This document shows positions 21,801-33,800 of a stretch of DNA of 64,000 nucleotides, piece by piece (position 1 is the stretch's first letter; each line of letters starts with the position of its first letter). The notes beneath the pieces are model-generated. The model made no database searches. It was not told the origin of the DNA and was given only the letters and a program-made list of their open reading frames with translations. The stretch spans positions 4,536,001 to 4,600,000 of the forward strand of contig NC_063992.1 in assembly GCF_932276165.1 (NCBI RefSeq), in the 5' to 3' direction. This stretch comes from Plutella xylostella. Taxonomy: Eukaryota; Arthropoda; Insecta; Lepidoptera; Plutellidae. Position numbers and translations under genes: made by a program.

Positions 21801-24800
21801 GGTAGGTACAGTTGCCCCAGCATACCTACTCTGCTCAACTGTCTAATAAGCCAATGTCCTTTCCTGGTTTTCAAGCAGGGGGAGGAGACAAAAAGATCAA
21901 TAACAAATACAAGCCCCTTACAATAAATTCAAAGAATCTTATAAAAAATTACTAATTGCCATTTGTAGGCTGCCTTCAATACTACCTTTACTACGTTTGG
22001 GAATCACTCATAGCACCACCTGTAGTACCTACCTACTTAAAAGTAATAAAATCAGCTTCCCATTTTACAAAACCACCACTGATTTTACCTTCAGCAGAAA
22101 ACATAATAAGATTCCATACTGGTGTCGCAAAGAATGCTCGCTCAGATAAACCAAATGTTCACAACAATCACCAATTGGATAGCGGAAACCCTCAGGACTC
22201 GAGGAATTCGCATGATTGAGTATCTCAACGATTATTGCCTTGTCAGTCAGTCCAAAGAGAACCTCTTAAACACACAAGAGCAACGATAGACCATTGATCT
22301 TCTACAAAGCTTATGATGGATCATCAAAAGTCCATAACGACTCCATCAAAAAGAGCCTGGAATTCTTTGGTGTGGGTTGGGACACACATGCAAACCGCAA
22401 GTTCCTCCCACCGTCAAAGACAGACAGTATTCAACAGTCAATTATTGGTATGCTGACATGTGGCAGTTGGAACCTAAAGCAGGCACAACGCCTCTTAGGG
22501 AAATTCAACTTTGTAGCCTTCATCACCCACCGGGGAAGGCTACATTGCCGTTTTATGCAAAGACACTGTCAAAAAATCGACTATGCCCCCAGACAGAGTT
22601 ATTGATTCCAGAAGAGATTACATCAGAGCTAAAATGGTGGTATTCAACAGTCAATTACTGGTATGCTGACATGTGGCAGTTGGAACCTGAAGCAGGCACA
22701 ACGCCTCTTAGGGAAATTCAACTTTGTAGCCTTCATCACCCATCAGGGAAGGCTGCATTGCCGTTTTATGCAAAGACACTGTCAAAAATCTTGTCTATGC
22801 CGCCAGACAGAGTTATTGATTCCAGAAGAGGTTTCAACAGAACTAAAGTGGTGGCTACAGAATCTGCACATCCCGTACTTGATCCACGAACCACAACGAG
22901 TGATGAATTAACTGACCACAGATGCCTCAGACCAGGCATGGGTTGCCCAAATAAACGATTCAAAGGTTTCGGCCAGTGGGAGAGTTTACAGATGTCATGA
23001 CATTGTAATTTGAAGGAAATGTTCACTGTTATAGGTGCCATAAGCATGAAATACAAGACACTCAGACAGACAACAGTATTACTACTACAGAGGGACAACA
23101 GGACAGTTATGGCCTACATCAAACAAGAAGGAGGGACCAGGTCGTTGACCCTACATTGCCTAGCCAAGACACTACTGGACCTCATCGACGAGCTTGACAG
23201 TATGTTGACACCACAGTACCTTCCAGGCGTTACAATGCAAACTGCTTGTCACGCGGACGAACTCCAGAGTGACACTTACTCAGCCCAGCAGTAGAACGGA
23301 TCGTCAGCTTTTGGGGCATACATACCTCAAATGTCAACAAGGAAATACCTACACACCTATTTGGAATAAATGGTCGGTTTGGTGCTCTAAGCTCATTGAC
23401 ATACTCGTATATATTACTGCGTAAGGACAGGCCCAACCACTCAAGAAAATGGCACCCGCACGTTGGCCCTAAAATGTCTATTCTCTTGCGTGCGGGTCCT
23501 CAGTCGACAGTTGTCTGTGACGGAGAGATGAGTCTTTGTTTCTTGTGATAAATATGCCTATTTTTGTTGTGAAAGGCTAAAAAACTATGATACGAAGGTC
23601 AAAAAGGAATATGGAATATCGTATCATCCTTAATTAATAAATAAACACATTTTAAAGCGATAATTATTTTACTACCAAAGTCTACAATGGCCGCACGATG
23701 TAACCTTGTACGGACGTCCGCATGCAACTCACTCATATTATTATGTACCTACTGTCCGGTGACGGTAAAATATGAACGCACGTACAAGGTTGCGTCGTCA
23801 GGATAAGTAGCTCGGCTCTGACATAGTTCCAACAAATTGGCCATGCTACCAATTTATGATATGTATTTTTTATAATTTATTTTGAAAATATAGACCATTT
23901 TAAGAAACTAATTTCGTTATTTTTGATTTTTATTCATTACAACTATTTTTAATATAATTTTAAAATTTGGCCGGCTGAATGGATGTATGACGTCACAGAA
24001 CGTACTAAAATATTGGTGCCTTTGCCTGCGCCACAAAAAAAGCAAGTGTCACTTAACGTCAGTGAGGTAGAATGTCATTGTCATCTGTCATCTGACTCTT
24101 AACCTACAAATAATACTCTGTGAAGCAATAATACTCACTGAAGAAATACTATCTCTGTTCTTGTTGTCATCGTAGTATCCACTGGTTATTACTTATTCGT
24201 AGTAGAGATTCAAAACAAGGTAAAAAATAAATAAATAAAATCAATAAAGAGAAATAAACACACGGGCACCTACTCTGTGCACACGGGTGACACGGGCTGT
24301 GAGGTTCACAGAGTACATGAGGTTTGCGTTTATTGACGTTTGACGTTTACTTTTGTTTTGTAGGCAAATGCATTCTGTGCATATATCCTAATCAGTATGT
24401 ATATTATACTCTATGATCCTAATGTGGCGTCATAGAAAGGACAAATGAAGGTTATTAGTTTTTATTGAATAATTAAAAAAATAGAGACCTAATTTAAAAT
24501 CTGATGACCAGAAATTGTACTGGAAGCATATTCCTCGAAACGGTTTTAAGCATTTCAATCTTGTTCAAAAAGTTAGCATGGCCAATTATGACAGATGGCA
24601 GTTATTTTGCTTGTATGAAGAAGGTTTGAGTAAAATGTTCTGAAGGGCGTATCCTTCCTTTTGAAATCATTGTCTAAGCTACATATAAACAAGTTTATTC
24701 CTTCGTCAGTAATGGTCGCAAAATATTTAGCTTCTATATTTCTTAATAATGATGTAGCGAGTCCGCGTTGTTCTATGGTGTAGCTTATCGATCTGTTCTT

Positions 24801-27800
24801 GTTCATAAATCTGTAATTTCTATAAAAATATCACAGAATCTGGTCGTAAAACACGTTTTAAAGGCTATTTCAGTAGCAAAACCTGTGCCCATGAAGCCAC
24901 CCATGTGGAATGCACGTGTGCTCATAGAATATCTACAGCATTCTTCTCCACTGGTAGATAAATTTTTTGGAGTAACTAAGAGAACAGCTACTTTACTCCT
25001 ATTATACTCGGGGCGCAGGGTACATGATTTAACTTTGCTGCATTGTGACAATGATCATTTAATTGACGATGGTAAGAGTATAGTCATAGTTCCTGTGTTT
25101 GGTTCAAAACCAGATACAAACTCATTTCTACAGTCAGGTTAGAAGCTGCTATCGGGGGCAGATCATAATATAAATGTAATTAAAAAAAAAAAAAAAATCT
25201 GCTAAATGAATTATTGTGTGATATACATGCCTAAATAGGTATATAATTATTGTAAGTTTGTTGTGATTAGGTCTATTAGGTTCATGGCCAATTTATTTTT
25301 TAATAAATTAGTATAAGGTATTTTAATATGGTCACCTCCATTTCATTGGTATTTCCATAGTTAGTACCTATATTTCTCATCACGGATTTATATCTGATGA
25401 TCAAAGTAAGTTACCTACTTCACATTATTGCGTCATCTCTAGCTGCCAGGTGATAACAGACATTTCTCATAACATGGATTTCAGATGTCGCTACGGAACA
25501 CATAATATTGGAGTTTTACCTACCATTAAAACTCTTATTATGTTTCCAGCGACATCTGAAATCCAGCAAGCGCTACCTGGCGCTGCTATTATTATTCGGG
25601 AATATAATGGTGGAAAAGTCACTAATCTGACAGCTAGAAAGCGACGCCGCCCGCGGCCGAGGCTTGACCAATCGTAGAAAGCGTGGGATTTTGGCGCGAA
25701 AATTTGAAAACTGCAAGCTGCTACGATGATAAGGGAGATGCTATCTCATAACATGGATTTCAGATGTCGCTGGAAACATAATAAGAGTTTTAATGGTAGG
25801 TAAAACTCCAATATTTATTCTTGGATGTGGTAGGTTAGAGGTGCATTTGCTGCACTCAAGACGTGAGCTTTTATATTATGTATTAGGAGTGCATAGCTTA
25901 GTTGAGGTTGCCGTGTCAGAGTAGCGTCAGCAGTCGAGTAGTCGGTGGACACGGGCGACGCATGCTATGGCTCTGAAGGCTCCACTTACACACAACTATG
26001 TCTATGTTAGTTCATAAGTACCAGGAGTGCATAGCTTACTTGTGATTGTCATGTCGCAGTAGTGTCAGTTCCCTGGTGGAGTTGACGGTGGAAACAGCTG
26101 AAGGCGTCGCGTGCTCAGTGCCTGATGATGCGGGCTCCGCTTCGACGCCGCCGCGGCAACGGCCCTCCTGGCCGGCCAGGTTTGCGCCTAGTTCTGTAGG
26201 TATTGAGGAGGTTAGAGTAATGTTTGTAAAGTAGTAATCTTGTTGATAGGTCACAAATAGATAAGGATAAAAATGGTAAAGAATGTTGGAAAATAGTATG
26301 TATTTGTGTTTAATAAAGTAAAAGTAAAGGATATGATGTCCTGCAGCCCAATGAACCCACTGAATGAGTGTAGCGGAACTCATTGGATAATTGTGTCTAT
26401 ACCCAGAAAGGACCATCTAATAGTTACATTGAAAAAAAGGCTAACTAACCAGGCGACAAAACAGTAATGGCAGCTTGCACAGCATTCCTAACTAGATTAT
26501 CCAGCGCGAACATCCAATGCGGCTTTATGCTGTGCATTCTCAACACTGCGTTCACGGCTTCTTGGAACATGTAGATGGCTGCGTGAAGTTCGTTGATGGC
26601 ATTTGAGTCGAAATCTAGTTCTTCCTTGAGGGTAGTCATAGCTTGTTCAATGACCCGTCGGTTCTGGTCCATTATGTAGTCTTTGAGCGCGCAACGCAGG
26701 ATTTCTAGGTGGTGCTGGAAAGAAATGTATAAGAATTATTAGGTGTTAGTGTAGTGGTTGAGAACTAGGGGCCACTTGCAGAAACATATTAAATCTATAT
26801 TTAGTGGTAAATCTCGATTTAGTGTCGAATTTTATATGGACTGACGTTTCTTAAATCGAGATTTGACACTAAATCTAGATTTAATATGTTTGTGCAAGTG
26901 GGGCTAAGTCGGAATCATGGAGTCGATGGTTCCATTAGTTTCTTCCAGTTAGTTAGTGAAAGATCACGTGACCACAAATGTACTCTTTTCTCCGACCATC
27001 AAGAGATAGAACCCGTCTTTTCAGTAGAAAAATTTCACGTAATGCTACAGATAAAAGAGTCTTACCAAAGCCAGCACGGTAGTCCCGAAGTCCTGTTCAA
27101 TACTCAACATCCACTTGGAGCAGATCTTCTCTCCGTCCTGCTCCAACACGCGAGAGAGAGTGAGACGGCGCTGGGAGTCCTTCTTCAGGAGGTAGAAGCC
27201 ATCTTCCACGTCTATTGAGGAGCGCGGCAAGTTTGTCATGTCCACCTGAGGGGGTGGAGGTTTTATTATCTCTCGATCATATGCATATGCACTCACAACT
27301 ATAATCCCCGAAGGGCTAGTCACAGGTGGCTAACAAGTGGGTCATCCACTTTTCGCAGCACATTTGTACTCACGTGATAGGTTGCGAACTATATCGCCGT
27401 TTTGGAATAAGTACAATGCACTTAGAATACACTTCTAGAATCTAGATGTGCAGGTTTCCTCACGATGTTTTCATCACCGTTAGAGCACGTGGTATTATTG
27501 TACTTAAACTCCTTAATTGAAAACACAATTGAAAGAATTCATTGGTACGGTCAGGTGCAAAGAAACCTAACCCCCGCTCTTACTAACAATGCTACTGAGG
27601 GGGGTCAGATTTATCTGCCCCTTACTGTACAAGCCAGGATTTGAGCCCACGGCCTCTCGATTGAGAGGATCCATTACGCCACCACCGCTCTATCTCTCGA
27701 TCTTATGTGTCCTTGTTACCTATTATGAATTTTATTGCGAATAATGATTACCTCAGGTGACAGTAGTCCACCGGAGGAGCTGCGTCTATTCAACAACGTA

Positions 27801-30800
27801 TCGTTGCTGTCCATTTCATCTGTAGACGGCGTGTTCGGCATGGTACTGGAAAATAACACTTATATCAATATTAACATGGTAAGTATTCGGTTGTGCTGAC
27901 TTATTGTGTCTGAATATATTATTATTTGTACTCTTCATGATTTACATACATTATAGCTGTTTATTATAAGCTCCGTTTTTAATAAGCCAAACAAGCTAAC
28001 CAATTTAATAGACGCCACAGACTATAACTATTGTTTTTAGTTTAAAGGCATTATAACGAAGCCCAGTTAATTCAATAGAAAATTTATAAATTAGTAACTT
28101 ACATATTTATATTTTTTTAAACAAAGAGTTATAGGTTTTTTAACACACTACAAAGATTTACGATCACACAAACATTAGATAGGTATGATACAAGAAAACA
28201 AACATGAATGAAATTTCCAAGCGTTATCGGTTATCAGCGGTCTATCCGAGATCTAGTATTGATTTACGCATGTGTTATCAATGTTGTGATGAGAGTTATT
28301 TGGTGCGATTGTGAGATTATGATATATGATAAAAGATAAGGTAATTTCGTAATTTGTATCAACACGTGCCAAAATCAAATATAAGAAGAATACAAGTTTT
28401 TTTAAAATGTATTTATGGAGTTATTTCTTGAAAAATACATTGGCAATAGTTGTTACCAATTTAGAGCGCAGGAATGAATAATTATTTTGATGCTAACTAT
28501 TGTGCAAGTGATGTTTTAACAATATTGAACTAGGAAATCTATAATTTTGAATAAATTTTATATTAAACGAGCCTAAAATCCAATATTAACAAACCACAAA
28601 AATTAAAAAAAGACTATAATTTATTTTTGATTTATTAATGAGTCTGGCTCATTTTTCATAATCATTATAGCTAAGTCTATTCTCTAGACCTTTGCCTAGC
28701 AGTAACAAATATGTAGAGGCTAAACGATATCAAAATATAACTACAACTCTCAGTTAACATTGGATTTCCGACCTAAAATTTTATTATAAGTGCAAAAAAG
28801 GTGCTTTTGAACAAAAAGTTTTACCTGCTATTGGACAAGTCCGGTGGGTAAATGCGAATCGGTGATAACATCGAGGATGCAGTCCGGGTGATTGTGGGGT
28901 TGGACCGGATCGTTTTGACCCTTTGTGGAAACAAATACAGGCTTAGGTGCAAAGCAATCAACGGGTTTATGAGGGCTTCTAGGGAACAGCAGTCAAAGAC
29001 TGATGCTAATCTGACTAGACAATGCTTTCACCATGATGACCAAACTTAGTTGAGCGCTAATGTTTGTCACTGAAGAAGAAGACAAAAGCCTAACTACATT
29101 GCTATTTGTCTAGCTTCTTTTATGATGAAGAAGCCCTCATAAGTTTTAGATACGACTGTGGTTCTAATTTCTACTTTGCACCTGCTTTAGCTGGTGATTA
29201 AGTATGATAAAATAAGGAATGATTATTTACTGAAACATAACTAGGTATATGTATAACTTTCATGCTCAGAAATAAGTTTTAACTAGGTGATTTGGAGTAA
29301 GATATATAGTAGCCACAACCATTCATAAAAAATGATTCGGATTAATGGCAGATTTGAACAAGAAGATTTTTTATATTCATAAAATGTGGGCGTTTCAGTT
29401 AAAAGTAGAACAGAGACAAAGCCATGCGTTTCTAGCTACATACCTAATAGATCTAAATGTTATATTTTCATGTAATCGTGTCAGTAGTTGACAAAATTAG
29501 TAAAAATCATAGGATTATCATAATTAAAACCAAAGTTACATTAGTTATTGTAACACAATGAGTATACAATTTAAAAAAAATTATAAAATATTGGGCCTAG
29601 TACAGAAGTTGAGCTTTATTGTTATTAAGTATATTTTCAGCAGAAAAAGGTCAATCTCTGTTCTAGGGCATAGGTATTTTAAATATCCAAATGATAGTTT
29701 CCTAACATGCGTAGATATAACTGAATGTAGCTTTATTTAAGTGACTGCTTTACAAAACCAAACACGGATATATGAATTCATACACAAACGATCATTGCAC
29801 TGTCCATATCACAGTATTACACAAATCAAAACGTTTACAAAAATCAACACATACCATGACCCACGGGAGAACTCAATACTTTATAACCCACCCAAAAACA
29901 AGCACGATTTATGTACAGCCGTCACCTTAATGAAGCTGCATTGCACAAGTATACTAAGTACAAAGTACGTACTATATTTAGTATAAATACTATAACACTT
30001 ACTCGATTTCCGGAGAACTGGGCAGGTTGCCAGCCATGCAAGGCTCGGATATCTTCTTGTGTGAAACCGGCTTTACTTTGTCTGACGGTACGGATATGCT
30101 TCTGCTGTAGTCCACACTGCTGCCTAGACGGTTGGTTTGTTTCTTCTTTCTGCAATTGGTTCATATATTTAAATAAGTCAACGTTTTTACATAAAAAGAT
30201 TTAATTAAATGTTTACATAAGAGCTAAATTCAAATTCAAATGGTTTAATCGACGTAAAATTTTACAATTATTTGTCGATAGTCATCTACCACCATTTCAC
30301 AAAGGCCCCGTCATTGAGAAGGAAAGAAATGGCGAAAGAAACTCCTTGAGCATCTTTTCAACTTTTTCCTTATATATCTATTACAATTTTTACTTATATC
30401 TAGTACCTACAATTTTACTTAAGTACCTATATCCATTTCATTTTTTCAATAGCCTTAGCTGAGGTGGACAAGACCACGCGTTTTTGTCGTTTAGATAATC
30501 ATTTATACTATAATAAGCTTTACTACATAATGTCGTTTTTACAAAATTCTTAAATTTAGTCTCAGTTAGGCTAAGTGTTTCATTTGATAATTTATTATAA
30601 AAACGTATACAGTTCCCCATGAATGATGTGTTTGTTTTCGAAAGTCTGAGTGTGGGGAAAAGCAACTTATTTTTGTTTCTGGTCTCAAAACCGTGACTGG
30701 CTCCTACTTTACTAAATGAATTTAAGTTTTTACGAACATACATAATATTTTCATAGATATATTGGCTAGCTAAGCTATCATCGATTTGTAAATATGTAAA

Positions 30801-33800
30801 TTTTTTAAGGCAGACTTCCTTATTCAGAGTTTCATCACTACACCAAGGTCGTAAGTCAGGAGGATCGTTTCTTTCTTAAAAATTTATCTATTTATATAAA
30901 AAAGGTAAACATAGGACTTACTCGCATAGGAAGCTGTCCTCTAACAGTTCGGCGGCGGTGGCGCGCTGGTCCGGGTCCGGTATGAAACACCGAAGGATGA
31001 AACTCTTCGCTTTAGGAGTCATTTCACTAGGGATCTCTGGATGCATCTTGTAGTATCCCACCTGTAGAAGAAATCAGGAAATTTTAGGATAACATTAAGC
31101 TCGTATATGCGCGATTGGTACCTACCGACACAACACTTTTTTTAACCTTGTAGACACGCCGAAAAATACGCTCGTCTGAAATTGCTCTAAAATAGCAATG
31201 AATATAGCATAACACCTGTGCTGTGATTGATGTGTAATATGATAAAAATCAGGTCAATTCAAAATCTTGCGACAACAATAACACCAAACATATTAGGTAA
31301 AACATGTGATTGATGCTTTGATAAAATAAGATCTCTATCTAATCTTGTTTACCTTAAACACAGCTGCTTGTGGAGATCCCAGTTCGATGAAGGGAGGTTT
31401 TCCAGTCGCCATTTCAACCACGGTGCATCCCAGGGACCAAATGTCTGCCTGTAAAGAAGATTGTATTTTGTTATTTATAGCCCACATGGAGAATTACAGT
31501 CGATGGCAATTTGATGATGAAGGTTAGATAATGTAATATCTACCGTTTCCTCCCACCAAGACGTACCAGGACGTCATAAGTTCATAACCCAAAAGAGTCA
31601 ACATCACAACATTCACAACTTACGGGAGCTCCGTATCCCCTCTGCCCTTTATCGATGACCTCTGGCGCCATATACTGCAGTGTGCCAGCAAAGGTCTCAG
31701 TAGACGGACACAGGCCGGCCAGCCGTTTTGAAGTACCGAAGTCGGATATCTTGACGACCCCGCTGTAAGTGTTCACTAGCACGTTGTCGCCTTTTATGTC
31801 GCGATGCACGATTTTCTGGTCGTGGAGGTATTTTAGACCTGAGGAATTGAGGTTTGTTTAGTACTTGAATAAGTAAAACTTAAAAAATCCGAGAGTCAGG
31901 TAAAAATGGCTGCCGGATAAAATGAAATATAATGCAGGACGAGATGAATAAGGGATCTTTTATTCAGTTATTACAGTTTTAAAATAAATTAACGTTTTTG
32001 CTACCTATATACAGCTAAGGTACAAATTTGTAGTTCTATAACTTACCTTCAAGAATCTGTTTAGTATAATATGCGATGGTGGCCTCGTTTTCCTTCAGTG
32101 GTCCCCACTTGGATCTCAACAAAGCCGATAGAGATCCTCCAGGCACTTGTTCCATGAAGATTTTGAAGTAGTTGTCTTCAGATATTGATCCGAGGTACTG
32201 TAAAAATTACAATGAAAAATTAAAATCAGACTTCGTTGTTTTTAAAGCTGTGTCTCAATCTATCATTCTATGTAAATCCCGAACACCGTATGGTTTTAGC
32301 TAATCGATATTAATAAAATGTTGAACAACTGCAGAGGCTTCTAACCATTGATCAAGTAAACCAAGAAAAATAAATCAAATCGGTTCATACATTCAACTAC
32401 GTGGCTACCAGACAAACACTAGGTATTCAAAAAATCTGAAAATCATCACCAGAAATTACCAGGATCGCATAACCCCGCAACAGTTTAACTAACCTGCACA
32501 ATATTCCGATGCCTCAGCTGCGAGTGCAGTAAGATCTCCTCATGCAGCGGCTGCACATCACCCAGGTTCCTCTCGGGGATCTCCTTCACTGCTATACGCA
32601 CTTGCGTGTTGAGGTCTCTGGCTGCATATACGATGCCGTATGTTCCTTTGCCGAGGACCACTCGCTTGTTGATGTCGTCTAGCTCGTATTCGAACTGGAA
32701 TGATGAAAGAAGATTTATTAGGAGCTGGTAAGTGGGTGATAATTATATTTAATTCGTATCAGTATGGAATTTCATCAGTGAATGAGCCAAACTCTGTTAA
32801 TAAGATTGTCATAGTACAAAAATCTGATATTTCAGCTGACGCCGCTAGCACAATGACGGAAGGCATTGTCGTTCGGCAATTCAACAGCTTTCAGCTACAA
32901 AACTACCACAGGAGGAACCGAGGAACATGTAATGCTGTCTCGCTCTAACCTCGTGCTGTCTCACTCTAATCCCGTGCTGCCTCGCTCTACCCTCAGCGCT
33001 GTGTATACAGGTATACAGGGTGTTACCTTGAGTTGGTCCTGCATGCCGCTAGTATCCAGGTCGGTGACCTTCTCGTGGTCGGCGGTCAGCTCTCCCAGCA
33101 GGTCGTGTAAGCGCTGTCGGCACTCGTGCGAGGGGAGAAACATCTGGAAGTCGTCGGAGTTCTCGCTCACGTAGAGGAAGAGGCAGCGCTCGTCGCGTTT
33201 GTAGAGGCTGTGGGGTGAGAAATTCAAATGTAAGGATTGGTAAAATCATCTATGATATTTACAGACACAAGACACTGTATTGGTTCTCTTTGAGGTGCGG
33301 GGCGAAGGGTGGGTGAAATGTGTCAAAGAGACGCAACGCCATTGGTGTGCGCTATGCTGCAAGGCTAGCGCGCACCAATAGCGCTCCAAATCGCTTTTTT
33401 AAGTGTCAGATAGACGTGCGAGTAAGTACGCGTACTTATGGCTTTATAAACTTTTTCGCCCGTTTGCCACCTTAAATTCGCGTCGATACTTCACAAACAA
33501 ATCGTTCGTCGAGCTTTAAATACGCGTACTTACTCGTACGTCTATCTGGCCCTATAGTCTCTCAGTTTTATGAAAGAAAGAAGATTTGAAAGCTTATTTT
33601 CTAGTAAATTACCTGTAGCTCCGTATCATGTCGGCGGTGAAGAGCCAGCGGTGTACCTGGCGGCACTCGCCCCGGATGGAGTCGATGCACAGGTTGAGGA
33701 TCTCCACCGACTTCTGTTCAGCGCCCATGTTCACGTTCACGTACGACGGCATGAACACTTTTGTTGTCTCTAATATTAATACCTGCGGATTTTGGGGGAA

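Larger units (their letters stand above)
20028..25815 (+). mobile_element. DIRS-type tyrosine-recombinase retroelement in Ask1 intron 21
   Basis: The element has 168-bp inverted terminal repeats, an internal complementary region near its right end, and Gag-, RT/RNase H- and tyrosine-recombinase-like coding fragments in the order expected for DIRS. The ends, deduced from the internal region, share ATATT (20028-20032 and 25811-25815). There is no conventional target duplication, as expected for recombinase integration through a circle. It is in antisense orientation to Ask1 and its left end is 41 bp from exon 22. The coding parts are broken, so this copy is not autonomous. Confidence 0.93.

Noticed and set aside
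26036..26416. 126-residue minus-strand frame taken as one ORF
   Set aside because: Only 26040-26193 is exon; the 5' part reads through the intron, as shown by the acceptor at 26194-26195 and phase agreement with exon 20.
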